Assembly: GCF_903819435.1 (NCBI RefSeq)
Contig: NZ_CAIJDP010000066.1
Span: 43,547 to 107,546, forward strand
Source: Flavobacterium salmonis
GTDB taxonomy: Bacteria; Bacteroidota; Bacteroidia; Flavobacteriales; Flavobacteriaceae
Length of the DNA stretch: 64,000 nt
Direction: 5' to 3'
The notes below the pieces were generated by a model. The model was not told the origin of the DNA. It ran no database searches and worked only from the letters and a program-made list of their open reading frames with translations. Position numbers and translations under genes: made by a program. Of the stretch, positions 45,229-53,292 are shown piece by piece (position 1 is the first letter of the stretch; the number at the start of each line of letters is the position of its first letter).

Positions 45229-45312
45229 GGCCAGACGTTCCTGCCATCCACTTGTATCTTTTCCTGGCTAAAGAAGCCAGAAAAAGGATACCGCTTCTGT
45301 CAGGGCTAGCTA
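45229..45312. repeat. Structured dispersed repeat, copy 2
   Basis: A stem forms between ATCTTTTCCTGGCT and AGCCAGAAAAAGGAT around loop AAAGA, followed by CGCTTCTGTCAGGGCTAGC. It is laid out as in the copy at 14577-14652, with different but matching stem bases. Confidence 0.6.
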
Positions 45313-45357
45313 AACGTTTAGTTTTTATAAGCTTTTGAGATGAGAAAATCTACAACA

Positions 45358-45380
45358 TGTCAGACTGAGCGAAGTCGAAG
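45358..45380. repeat. Dispersed CTGAGCG-AGTCGAAG repeat
   Basis: Second copy in the same gap, same orientation as the one at 45153 and identical across 23 bases. Confidence 0.8.
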
Positions 45381-45647
45381 TCCAGTAAAACAATTTTCTT
45401 TAGATTGTCGAGCTTCTTGCGGAGATCCTTCCTTCGTCAGGATGACAAAAATGTGGGTAAATTTGGTGTTATAAATAAAAATCCGCGTAAATCGGTTTAA
45501 AATCTGCGTCATCTGCGTGCTACCCTTAGCGAACTTAGCGAACTTAGCGAAAAAAACCTTTGCGTTCTTTGCGGTTAATGACAATGTAAATCAAATTATC
45601 TAATTGACACATTTTCTAATTACCAAATTAAACCTATTTTTGCAAGC

Positions 45648-46274
45648 ATGATAAAATGGATTACAAAACTGTTTTCATCAACACAAAAAGAAGAGAACAC
45701 AGATTATATGAAAAAATATTTAATCGTAGGATTAGGAAACATCGGAGCCGAATATGTTAACACAAGGCATAACATTGGATTTAAAGTACTGGACTTTTTA
45801 GCCAAAAAAGAAAGCCTTTCCTTCGAAACTGTCAAACTCGGTGCACTTGCCCAATACAAGTTTAAAGGAAGGACCTTTTTGCTGCTCAAGCCAAACACTT
45901 ATATGAACCTTAGTGGAAAAGCGGTAAAGTACTGGATGGATAATGAAAACATTCCGTTAGAAAATATTCTGGTCATTACAGATGACTTAAACCTCTCTTT
46001 TGGAACCATCCGAATAAAACCAAAAGGAAGCGACGGAGGGCACAACGGACTTAAAAACATCAATCTGGTTTTGAATACGCAGCAATATACCCGATTCCGG
46101 TTTGGTATCAGTGATCAGTTCAAAAAAGGGCAGCAGGTTGATTACGTTTTAGGGGATTGGGATGAAGAGGAAAAAACAAAATTACCTGAAAGGCTCGAAG
46201 TCGCTTCAGAAATTATCAAATCTTTTGGTACTGCAGGATTAGAAAATACAATGACAACTTTTAACGGTAAGTAA
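45648..46274 (+). CDS. pth: Peptidyl-tRNA hydrolase
   Basis: Frees tRNA from peptidyl-tRNA that has dropped off the ribosome. The core has YLIVGLGNIGAEYVNTRHNIGF with the catalytic His, LLKPNTYMNLSGKAV, ITDDLNLSFGTIRIKPKGSDGGHNGL and FRFGIS. The open frame gives 208 residues, starting MIKWITKLFSS. However, the -7 box at 45635-45642 would place transcription almost on that ATG. The ATG at 45708 (MKKYLIVGLGN, 188 residues) fits the usual family start, so the first 20 residues are uncertain. Confidence 0.93.
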   Translation: MIKWITKLFSSTQKEENTDYMKKYLIVGLGNIGAEYVNTRHNIGFKVLDFLAKKESLSFETVKLGALAQYKFKGRTFLLLKPNTYMNLSGKAVKYWMDNENIPLENILVITDDLNLSFGTIRIKPKGSDGGHNGLKNINLVLNTQQYTRFRFGISDQFKKGQQVDYVLGDWDEEEKTKLPERLEVASEIIKSFGTAGLENTMTTFNGK

Positions 46275-46411
46275 AGGCTTTTACATCGATTTTAGTGTAA
46301 AAACAACAATTATCACTTAACTAAATTCAATTATAACGAAATAGAATTTTCTATTCCAAAGTTAAATGTATAAATTTGAATAAATTATTATAAATCATAA
46401 AATCATATATC

Positions 46412-47023
46412 ATGGCTTTTGAATTACCACAATTACCTTATGCATATGACGCATTAGAACCACATATTGATGCGCGCACAATGGAGATCCACCATTCTAA
46501 ACATCATAATGCTTACACAACAAATCTTAACGCTGCAATTACAGGTACAGATTTAGAAGGAAAAACAATAGAAAATATCTTAATCAATTTAGATAAATCT
46601 AACGCAGCAGTGCGTAATAACGGTGGAGGTTTTTACAACCACAATTTATTCTGGACTGTTATGTCTCCAAACGGTGGCGGATTACCAACAGGTGATTTGT
46701 TAGCTGCAATTGAGGCTTCTTTTGGAACTTTCGAAGAGTTTAAGGCAAAATTTGCTAAAGCTGGTGCAACGCAATTCGGTTCAGGATGGGCTTGGTTAAC
46801 AGTTCAAAAAGGAGGAAAATTAGAAGTTGTAGGTACTCCAAATCAAGATAACCCATTAATGCCAGAAGTTGCTGGTAACGGTGGAACTCCAATCTTAGGA
46901 ATGGACGTTTGGGAACATGCTTACTACTTAAACTACCAAAACAGAAGACCAGATTATATTGAAGCTTTCTTTAGTGTAATTAATTGGACAGAAGTTGCAA
47001 GAAGATTTGCTTTAGACAAATAA
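46412..47023 (+). CDS. Superoxide dismutase, Fe/Mn type
   Basis: Converts superoxide to oxygen and hydrogen peroxide. The 203 residues show the metal ligands in [16 protein letters not shown] (His), [13 protein letters not shown] (His) and [18 protein letters not shown] (Asp and His). QFGSGWAWL lies before them. Metal choice cannot be read with certainty. No signal peptide, so cytoplasmic. TAAATTTG at 46371-46378 is a candidate -7 box. Confidence 0.96.
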   Translation: MAFELPQLPYAYDALEPHIDARTMEIHHSKHHNAYTTNLNAAITGTDLEGKTIENILINLDKSNAAVRNNGGGFYNHNLFWTVMSPNGGGLPTGDLLAAIEASFGTFEEFKAKFAKAGATQFGSGWAWLTVQKGGKLEVVGTPNQDNPLMPEVAGNGGTPILGMDVWEHAYYLNYQNRRPDYIEAFFSVINWTEVARRFALDK

Positions 47024-47135
47024 AAGAATAGAGTAAGTAATATAGAAATAGACGGATAATCAAAAGATTGTTTGTCTATTTTTTTTATTTATGTTTCTGA
47101 AATTGTTATGTTCAGTTTGGGAGAATTTATTAAAT

Positions 47136-47206
47136 AAAAAAGGCGGAATCTCTTCCGCCTTTTTTGCCCCAAATTTACCATATACTTAACCTACTTAATT
47201 TTATGG
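47136..47206 (-). ncRNA. Candidate small RNA, downstream copy of a tandem pair
   Basis: A minus-strand unit of about 71 bases. It begins near an ACCATAAAATTAAGTAGG segment that pairs ACCATA with TATGGT, continues with the linker ATTTGGGGCAAAAAA, and ends in a perfect terminator GGCGGAA GAGA TTCCGCC plus six T. It has its own promoter: TTG (47240-47242), a 20-base spacer and TACATTTG (47212-47219). The layout and about 80% of the bases match the unit at 47312-47381. The start point is estimated. Target and family are unknown. Confidence 0.7.
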
Positions 47207-47211
47207 TGGAT

Positions 47212-47242
47212 CAAATGTATGGCACTATATTATTTATTTCAA
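47212..47242 (-). promoter_or_regulatory. Promoter of the downstream small RNA
   Basis: On the minus strand, TTG at 47242-47240, 20 bases, then TACATTTG at 47219-47212. The spacing equals that of the other copy. Confidence 0.65.
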
Positions 47243-47311
47243 ATATTTCTGATTAAATGTAATAATATCCGATTAACTGATTGGTTTCTAAAAATTTAAA
47301 TTTATCCCAAT

Positions 47312-47381
47312 AAAAAAGGTGAGATTGCTCCCACCTTTTTTGCCCCAAATCTACCATAAACTTAACCTACTAATGTTATGG
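47312..47381 (-). ncRNA. Candidate small RNA, upstream copy of a tandem pair
   Basis: A minus-strand unit of about 70 bases with a 5' hairpin (ACCATAA ... TTATGGT), the conserved loop AGTAGGTTAAGT, the linker ATTTGGGGCAAAAAA, and terminator GGTGGGA GCAA TCTCACC plus six T. The terminator holds a G-U pair when read on the minus strand but an A-C mismatch on the plus strand, which supports minus-strand transcription. The promoter is at 47387-47417. It lies 92 bases beyond the purF stop. It may be related to conserved Flavobacterium small RNAs; I could not check. Confidence 0.72.
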
Positions 47382-47386
47382 TTCTT

Positions 47387-47417
47387 CAAAGATATATTAG
47401 CATTGTAGTTTTCCCAA
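47387..47417 (-). promoter_or_regulatory. Promoter of the upstream small RNA
   Basis: On the minus strand, TTG at 47417-47415, a 20-base spacer, and TATCTTTG at 47394-47387. Confidence 0.68.
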
Positions 47418-47472
47418 AAATATAGGATGAAATACATAAAAATCCGATGAAATGCATTTTTTAACTTTTTAT

Positions 47473-49371
47473 TTAGTATGCTCTTGCGTTTTTTCCTTCA
47501 TAAAAGTTAATAAATGCTCTATTTACAACACGATTTCCGCCTGGAGTTGGATACTCTCCGGTGAAATACCAATCGCCGAGATTTTTCGGACAGGCAATGT
47601 GTAAGTCTTCTACTTTTTGGAAGATAATTTTTACTTCGGCATTGATTTCAGGAGAGCTTAACATCTCGGCAATTCTGTCTGAAACTTCTTCAGGTGTAAA
47701 TTGATCATAAATCGCTGTTACATAATTTACAACATCTGTATCTACATAATTTTCCTGTGCTTTACATTTTGCATATACTTCATCAACGATATGATATAAA
47801 TTTCTTTCTTTCAATAAATCCAAAGCCGCTCTAAAAGCAACAAGGCCTTCCAGTTTTGCCATATCAATTCCGTAGCAATCCGGATAACGAATTTGCGGGG
47901 CAGAAGAAACAATTACAATACGTTTTGGTTTTAAACGATCCATCATTTTAATGATGCTCATTTTTAATGTTGTACCACGAACAATACTATCGTCAATAAT
48001 GACCAAATTATCTTCTGGCTTAATCACTCCGTATGTAACATCATATACGTGAGCTACTAAATCGTCACGGCTGCTGTCTTCTGTAATAAAGGTTCTAAGT
48101 TTAGCATCTTTAATGGCCACTTTCTCTGTGCGTATTTTTACAGCTAAAAGTTCCTGAAGTGTCTCAGCGGTTAATGTATTTCTGTTTTCTAAGATATAAT
48201 TGTTCTTTCTTTGGTTTAAGAAATCCTGGGCTGCTTCAACCAATCCATAAAAAGAGGTTTCAGCTGTATTTGGAATATAAGAGAAAACGGTGTTATCTGT
48301 GTCGCTGTCAATTGCTTTAAGAACTGCAGGCAAAATTAATTTTCCTAAATTTTTACGTTCCTGATAAATTTCAGCATCACTTCCTCTTGAAAAGTAGATT
48401 CTTTCAAAAGAACAAGCCTTTTTAACGGTTGGTTCCAGAATTTGATTCATGGTAACTTTTCCGCTTTTCTTTATAATTAAGGCATTTCCAGGTTCAATTT
48501 CCTTAACGCTTTCAAACGGAACATTAAATACAGTTTGAATAACAGGTCTTTCTGAAGCTACAACAACAACTTCGTCATCCTGATAGAAATAGGCCGGACG
48601 AATACCCGCCGGATCTCTAAAAACAAATGCGTCTCCGTGCCCTAATAAACCAGCCATTGCGTAACCACCATCTAAATTTTTAGCTGAGCGTGTTAGTATT
48701 TTTGCAAGATCCAGGCGTTCTGCAATTACCGGAGAGGCTTCTCTTTTTGAATATCCTTCTGCTTTACAGTCCTGATACAATTGCATTACTTCTTTATCTA
48801 AAAAGTGACCAATTTTTTCCATGACAGTAACGGTATCAGCCATTTCTTTTGGATGTTGTCCAAGTTCAACCAGATTTTGAAAGAGTTCTTTAACATTTGT
48901 CATATTAAAGTTTCCTGCCAAAATCAGATTACGGTGCATCCAGTTGCTCTGACGTAAAAAGGGGTGTACGCTTTCGATGCTGTTTTTGCCGAAAGTTCCG
49001 TAACGAACGTGTCCTAAAAACAATTCTCCTATATAAGGTATGTTTGCTTTTAGCTCTTTTATATTGTCATTCAGTTCAGGATTTGCTTTTAGTTCCTCAC
49101 TGATACGTTCATTGATTTGTTTGAAAACATCCTGGATTGGCTGTGAATGGTTTGAACGAACCCTGCTGATATAACGTTCACCAGGTTCTACATCTAATTT
49201 GATACTTGCAAAACCAGCACCATCCTGACCACGGTTGTGCTGTTTTTCCATCATCAGGTACATTTTCTGAATTCCGTAAAAAGCAGTTCCGTATTTTTCT
49301 TTGTAATATTCAAGCGGTTTAAGAAGTCTGACTAAGGCTATACCACATTCGTGTTTTAAAGCGTCGCTCAT
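47473..49371 (-). CDS. purF: Amidophosphoribosyltransferase
   Basis: Catalyses the first committed step of purine synthesis, PRPP plus glutamine to phosphoribosylamine. The 632 residues are longer than the usual 470-500 but normal for the Bacteroidota form. The glutaminase nucleophile is the Cys in HECGIALV (residue 9; no propeptide-like long lead). GQDGAGFAS and VRYGTFG follow. The PRPP loop is LVIIDDSIVRGTTLKMSI. The C-terminal extension of about 130 residues ends NRAFINFYEGKNARAY. It lies 78 bases after the PfkB kinase gene. Confidence 0.94.
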   Translation of the reverse strand: MSDALKHECGIALVRLLKPLEYYKEKYGTAFYGIQKMYLMMEKQHNRGQDGAGFASIKLDVEPGERYISRVRSNHSQPIQDVFKQINERISEELKANPELNDNIKELKANIPYIGELFLGHVRYGTFGKNSIESVHPFLRQSNWMHRNLILAGNFNMTNVKELFQNLVELGQHPKEMADTVTVMEKIGHFLDKEVMQLYQDCKAEGYSKREASPVIAERLDLAKILTRSAKNLDGGYAMAGLLGHGDAFVFRDPAGIRPAYFYQDDEVVVVASERPVIQTVFNVPFESVKEIEPGNALIIKKSGKVTMNQILEPTVKKACSFERIYFSRGSDAEIYQERKNLGKLILPAVLKAIDSDTDNTVFSYIPNTAETSFYGLVEAAQDFLNQRKNNYILENRNTLTAETLQELLAVKIRTEKVAIKDAKLRTFITEDSSRDDLVAHVYDVTYGVIKPEDNLVIIDDSIVRGTTLKMSIIKMMDRLKPKRIVIVSSAPQIRYPDCYGIDMAKLEGLVAFRAALDLLKERNLYHIVDEVYAKCKAQENYVDTDVVNYVTAIYDQFTPEEVSDRIAEMLSSPEINAEVKIIFQKVEDLHIACPKNLGDWYFTGEYPTPGGNRVVNRAFINFYEGKNARAY

Positions 49372-49415
49372 TGTTTTTGTATTTGTGTTGTTGTAAGTTG
49401 TCTGTATTGTCGTAA

Positions 49416-49441
49416 TAAAAAAGCCCCGTTTTATCGAGGCT
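49416..49441 (-). terminator. Terminator after the PfkB kinase gene
   Basis: On the minus strand, AGCCTCG / CGGGGCT around ATAAAA, with a U-G pair, followed by six T. It starts 8 bases after the stop of the kinase gene. purF must therefore be read from its own promoter or by read-through. Confidence 0.75.
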
Positions 49442-49449
49442 CTTCGGCA

Positions 49450-50373
49450 TTATATTTCTATGTCAAACTGAGTTAACGACTTAAATTGCTGTAATCGAAT
49501 CGCTACTTCGGCCTTGCTTAATGTTTCCATCCTCTCGGTTCCGAATTTCTCGACACAAAATGAAGCTAAATTTGAACCGTAAATAATTGCGTTTTTCATG
49601 TTGCCAAACGAAATATTTTCACTTTGCGCAATAAATCCTGAAAATCCGCCAGCGAAAGTATCTCCCGCTCCGGTTGGATCAAAAACTTCTTCCAGCGGTA
49701 AAGCTGGCGCAAAGAACACTTCTCTGTTGTGGAATAAAAGCGCACCGTGTTCTCCTTTTTTGATCACCACATATTTTGGTCCCATTTCCTGAATTTTAGC
49801 AGCCGCTTTTACTAATGAATATTCACCTGAAAGCTGTCTTGCTTCTTCGTCATTGATTGTAATAACGTCAACACGTTTGATAACCTCCAGTAATTCCGGA
49901 AGAGCGCAGTCCATCCAAAAGTTCATGGTGTCTAAAACCACTAATTTTGGTTTTTTCTCCATTTGATCCAAAACACTGCTTTGTACTAACGGGTGTAAGT
50001 TTCCTAACATCACAACATCAGCATCTTTAAAATTTTGAGGAACTTTTGGCTGAAAATCAGCTAAAACATTTAACTCTGTTACCAAAGTGTCTCTTGAATT
50101 AAGATCGTTGTGATATAAACCGCTCCAGAAAAAGGTTTTTCCGCCTTTTACAATTTCGATACCCGAGATATCGATATTTTTTGAAGTCAGTAAATCTAAA
50201 TGTTTCTGAGGAAAATCGTCACCAACTACAGAAACTATGGCTGATTGCAGGTTGAAAAATGAGGCTGATAAACCAATGTATGTTGCAGCACCACCTAATA
50301 TTTTATCTGTTTTTCCGAAAGGAGTTTCAATCGCGTCGAAAGCAACTGTTCCAACAATCAATAATTTATTCAT
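49450..50373 (-). CDS. PfkB family sugar or nucleoside kinase
   Basis: A 307-residue ribokinase-fold kinase. The N-terminal glycine motif is KILGGAATYIGLSASF, and the ATP/anion-hole motif DPTGAGDTFAGGFSGF near residue 235 contains the catalytic Asp. Substrate cannot be told; related enzymes act on sugars, adenosine or similar nucleosides. Its position before purF on the same strand suggests a nucleoside or ribose-type substrate, but this is weak inference. Confidence 0.9.
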   Translation of the reverse strand: MNKLLIVGTVAFDAIETPFGKTDKILGGAATYIGLSASFFNLQSAIVSVVGDDFPQKHLDLLTSKNIDISGIEIVKGGKTFFWSGLYHNDLNSRDTLVTELNVLADFQPKVPQNFKDADVVMLGNLHPLVQSSVLDQMEKKPKLVVLDTMNFWMDCALPELLEVIKRVDVITINDEEARQLSGEYSLVKAAAKIQEMGPKYVVIKKGEHGALLFHNREVFFAPALPLEEVFDPTGAGDTFAGGFSGFIAQSENISFGNMKNAIIYGSNLASFCVEKFGTERMETLSKAEVAIRLQQFKSLTQFDIEI

Positions 50374-50656
50374 TTTATGAATTTCGAATTAAGGTGCAAA
50401 GATACTTCATAAGTTACAATATTGCAACGGTTTGCAATCTCAAAATTTTCATAAAAAAACGACAACGATTTCTAGGTAAAACTCTTGTAAATGAATTGTT
50501 TAAAATTGTTTTTTCAGAAAGCTTAAAATATGTTTTCCTGATTTAAAATGCAACTTATATTTTGGAAAAAACTAATTTGCTTTTGTCTTAGTTTTTTAAA
50601 GGATGAAGTTTTTCTTTTTTCGCTTAAAACGTTAAGAATAGTATTAGGATATTTTT

Positions 50657-51574
50657 TTACTTATGATTCTTTAACTTGTTTATATTTTTTATCCAATTGA
50701 TTGCATCCTTCATAGGTTCTTCATAGTTTGAAAATGCTGTGTTGTGACCCAAGTTTGGAAACAATTTATATTCATAACGTTTTCCTTTAGATTTTAATGT
50801 ATCAAGGTATTCGATTGATAGCTTTACTGGAACTTGAATGTCTTTACCTCCAAAAATCCAGAGTCCTGGAATTGATAATTTTGAAAGAATGTCATTGGGA
50901 TTTGTATCAATAAATTCATATTTGTCTGGATCATTGAATACATGTTTTCTCGCTTCTTCTTCTAAGTGTGTATCCCAAAAATTTTTATCTCCATTTGTAT
51001 AAAATTGGAATCTCAATTGTTCTTTGACTGTTATAAGCGCACCGCTAAATATTGTCATAAATTGGACATTCTTGTTTTTTTCTGCGGCCAATGGCATTAT
51101 CCATCCAGCTTGACTACCCCCTATTAAACCAATTGGTATTTGATTATTTAATAAAGATTTAGATAAAGTATTTACGGCAGCGCTAGCATCTAAAGATAAA
51201 AGATTTAGGTTTGAGAAATCTACATTGTTAGTTCCTACTTCAGGACCAGCATATATACCTTCTGATTCTCCGACTCCACGTTTATCATACGTTAAAACAG
51301 CAATTCCATTATCGGCCAGAATTGTTGCAAAGTTTATCATTCTTTTTTCTTGTCCGGATCCATGAACAAGCACAACAGCAGCCTGTATTTTGTTAGGTGT
51401 AAAAATAGTTGCTGAAAGTGAAACTCCTTCACTAACAAATTTTATTTCTTTAGTCGTAAAGTTTGATGAAATTGCAGTTGCATAACCAGGGGCAGAAAAC
51501 AATAACAGTAAGAAGAAATACGTGCAGATTCTTTTTGCTCTTACAATGCTTTTAAAATGGTAGTTTGTTTTCAT
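50657..51574 (-). CDS. Secreted alpha/beta hydrolase
   Basis: A 305-residue hydrolase with a signal peptide or membrane lead (RICTYFFLLLLFSAPGYATA). The fold is marked by VVLVHGSGQEKRM (oxyanion loop), the nucleophile elbow GGSQAG, the acid in IFGGKDIQVP, and the His in LGHNTAF. It resembles esterase/peptidase-like dienelactone-hydrolase relatives. The substrate is unknown. It lies 14 bases after the membrane protein gene of the ECF pair, so it may belong to the same operon and be controlled by that sigma factor. Confidence 0.85.
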   Translation of the reverse strand: MKTNYHFKSIVRAKRICTYFFLLLLFSAPGYATAISSNFTTKEIKFVSEGVSLSATIFTPNKIQAAVVLVHGSGQEKRMINFATILADNGIAVLTYDKRGVGESEGIYAGPEVGTNNVDFSNLNLLSLDASAAVNTLSKSLLNNQIPIGLIGGSQAGWIMPLAAEKNKNVQFMTIFSGALITVKEQLRFQFYTNGDKNFWDTHLEEEARKHVFNDPDKYEFIDTNPNDILSKLSIPGLWIFGGKDIQVPVKLSIEYLDTLKSKGKRYEYKLFPNLGHNTAFSNYEEPMKDAINWIKNINKLKNHK

Positions 51575-51588
51575 TTTTTAAAATCCTA

Positions 51589-51984
51589 TTACACCTGATA
51601 CTTCTTATCAAAATAATTCTTTAAAACCCCAACCTGAACCAAAATCATAAAAGGAACAATTAAGATTGCATACAATGTAGTTTTAGAAATATGAATCCCG
51701 GAAACAATTGCCGAAATTTTATCGGTATACGATTTTCCAATTTCTATATTATTTTCTGCTCCGGCAAAAAAGACATTATAAAGGACCAAAACAGCCAAAG
51801 CAATTCCGATAAAAATCCATGTTGAAATGGAAATCAAAGGTTTATAAGGCTTAATTTTTGCTTTTTCAGCCACAAGAATATGTGACATTAAATTGGATGT
51901 AAAGTCGGCAGATGGCGATTCTAAAGTGTTTTCGGCCATCATTTTCTCAATTAGATTTTCTATTTCTTTATCATTTTCTTTCAT
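51589..51984 (-). CDS. Probable anti-sigma factor, membrane protein
   Basis: A 131-residue protein with an N-terminal cytoplasmic part of about 45 residues (MKENDKEIENLIEKMMAENT), then two membrane helices (ISTWIFIGIALAVLVLYNVF and TTLYAILIVPFMILVQVGVL). It overlaps the sigma gene by 14 bases. A membrane protein of this size coupled to an ECF gene is typically its anti-sigma factor. No zinc-binding anti-sigma motif is visible, so the role is inferred from layout only. Confidence 0.65.
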   Translation of the reverse strand: MKENDKEIENLIEKMMAENTLESPSADFTSNLMSHILVAEKAKIKPYKPLISISTWIFIGIALAVLVLYNVFFAGAENNIEIGKSYTDKISAIVSGIHISKTTLYAILIVPFMILVQVGVLKNYFDKKYQV

Positions 51985-52555
51985 AACATTCTATTATTTC
52001 TGGTTCTAATTGCTTTTTCAAAATTACAGCTAACTTTTGTCGGCTTCTAAATAATTTTACCTTGACATTATTAGCATTAATATTCATGATTTTACCTATT
52101 TCTTCTAAACTCTGATCTTCAAAATAAAATAAAGTTAGCAGAAAATTCTCATCACTTGTTAATAAATTTAGACAATTCTGAATCGTCTGCTTTCGCTCTT
52201 TCTCTTGCAAAGCACTTAAAGCATTGTCCATCGTTTTAATTAAGTGTGCCGAAAATTCATCTATCGAAATATTGTTTTCTTCCTTTTTGCTTTTCTTCAG
52301 ACGATCTAAACAGGTGTTATATGCTATTTTGTAAATCCAGGTCGAAAATTTAGAATCGCCTTTAAATTTACTCAGTGAATTATATATTTTGATAAAAGTG
52401 TCCTGAGAAACTTCTTCGGCTTCTTCTCTGTTTTTAACCATTTTGAGGGCCAATGTAAAAATCATATCCTTATAACGGTCAACCAGCACGGCAAAAGAAC
52501 TTGTTTCGCCCTGAAGGATTTTATCGATATAATGTTGATCAGGTATTGTACTCAT
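51971..52555 (-). CDS. ECF-type RNA polymerase sigma factor
   Basis: A 194-residue sigma factor with region 2 (LVDRYKDMIFTLALKMV, EEAEEVSQDTFIKIYNSL, STWIYKIAYNTCLDRL) and region 4 (LLTLFYFEDQSLEEIGKIM then NVKVKLFRSRQKL). The start at 52555 leaves only about three bases of untranslated leader from its likely promoter, so the mRNA may be leaderless. The promoter motif at 52565-52591 recurs before the divergent DUF6249 gene, which points to self-control. The stimulus is unknown. Confidence 0.93.
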   Translation of the reverse strand: MSTIPDQHYIDKILQGETSSFAVLVDRYKDMIFTLALKMVKNREEAEEVSQDTFIKIYNSLSKFKGDSKFSTWIYKIAYNTCLDRLKKSKKEENNISIDEFSAHLIKTMDNALSALQEKERKQTIQNCLNLLTSDENFLLTLFYFEDQSLEEIGKIMNINANNVKVKLFRSRQKLAVILKKQLEPEIIECYERK

Positions 52556-52564
52556 ATTATATAG

Positions 52565-52591
52565 GACGACAATTTGTTCTTTTAGGTTACA
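52565..52591 (-). promoter_or_regulatory. ECF-type promoter before the sigma gene
   Basis: On the minus strand TGTAACCT (52591-52584), 15 bases, CGTC (52568-52565). The motif and spacing equal those of the divergent promoter. Classic ECF promoters have a GTAAC-type -35 and CGTC-type -10. Confidence 0.75.
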
Positions 52592-52828
52592 AGAATTTTA
52601 AAAATAAATTCCAGTTTTTTAAATTTCCAAAATTTCAACTTCGATATTTTACATATATAATTAAGGATTGAACTTTGACAAAAACTTACATTCATAAAAT
52701 GGTTCATGCGTTTTGTCATTTCGACTCGTATTTTGAAATTAAATCCTTGTTAATGATGTTTAAAATTAGCTGAAAATCATCAGGTTTTGGAGTTTTTAAT
52801 TTAAAAATTGAAATTTTTCACCAAAACA
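52592..52828. other. Divergent gap between the ECF gene and the DUF6249 gene
   Basis: About 237 bases between the two ECF promoters, with no gene. It contains TTGTCATTTCGACTCG near 52714-52730, which resembles the TGTCA-type dispersed repeats, and otherwise plain AT-rich sequence. Confidence 0.5.
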
Positions 52829-52855
52829 TGTAACCTCAATTTAAAAGATATCGTC
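52829..52855 (+). promoter_or_regulatory. ECF-type promoter before the DUF6249 gene
   Basis: TGTAACCT (52829-52836), 15 bases, CGTC (52852-52855), 35 bases before the start codon. It is the mirror of the sigma gene promoter. Confidence 0.75.
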
Positions 52856-52890
52856 ATATGAAGTATCAATCAATTAAAACAATATAAATT

Positions 52891-53241
52891 ATGGGACCGG
52901 AAATATTAGTACCATTTAGTTTTTGTGCAACAATCTTTGGGATTGTCTATCTTATTTACTCAACAAGAAACAGAGAACGTCTGGCTCTTATCGAAAAAGG
53001 TGTTGATGCCAGTATATTTTTAAAAGGAAGAGGGAAAGGCGGTTCTGCCTGGAAAATTTTTGTTGTAAATCTTGCTTTCTTGTTAATAGGCAGTGGTGTT
53101 GGAATTTTTATTGCTTTATTAATTACAACCTACACTTCATTAAATGATGGAGCAGTTTACCCTTCAATTATTTTTGTAATGGCTGGTATTGGACTTTTGG
53201 TTGGCTTTAAAACAGCAAAAGATATTGATAAAGAAGGATAA
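52891..53241 (+). CDS. DUF6249 membrane protein
   Basis: A 116-residue protein with three membrane helices: LVPFSFCATIFGIVYLIYST, VVNLAFLLIGSGVGIFIALL and YPSIIFVMAGIGLLVGFKT. RERLALIEKGVDASIF between the first two is typical of DUF6249. Its function is not known. The upstream ECF promoter motif suggests it belongs to the regulon of the neighbouring sigma factor, so a membrane or envelope stress role is likely but unproven. Confidence 0.82.
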   Translation: MGPEILVPFSFCATIFGIVYLIYSTRNRERLALIEKGVDASIFLKGRGKGGSAWKIFVVNLAFLLIGSGVGIFIALLITTYTSLNDGAVYPSIIFVMAGIGLLVGFKTAKDIDKEG

Positions 53242-53260
53242 AAAAATTAAGTAAGTAACG

Positions 53261-53292
53261 AAAAAACGCATCAATTTTTGATGCGTTTTTTT
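53261..53292. terminator. Bidirectional terminator
   Basis: AAAAAACGCATCAA pairs with TTGATGCGTTTTTT around TTT. It lies between the convergent DUF6249 and rnhA genes. Confidence 0.9.

Larger units (their letters stand above)
45106..45647. other. Repeat-dense gap between rplY and pth
   Basis: Together with the terminator this is a 595-base gap without a gene. It holds two CTGAGCG-AGTCGAAG repeats (45153-45175, 45358-45380), a structured repeat (45229-45312), a fragment CCTTCGTCAGGATGACA near 45430, and a short tandem of CTTAGCGAA (three units, about 45524-45551) followed by CCTTTGCGTTCTTTGCGG. TATTTTTG at 45635-45642 is the likely -7 box of pth. Confidence 0.6.

Noticed and set aside
45153..45380. 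Repeats in the rplY-pth gap considered as a CRISPR array.
   Set aside because: Only two copies, 182 bases apart, with unrelated sequence between and no cas genes.
50259..50546. A plus-strand open frame of 95 codons running from inside the PfkB gene into the gap before it.
   Set aside because: Its first part is the antisense of a clear kinase gene, and the rest is Phe/Lys-rich translation of AT-rich spacer.
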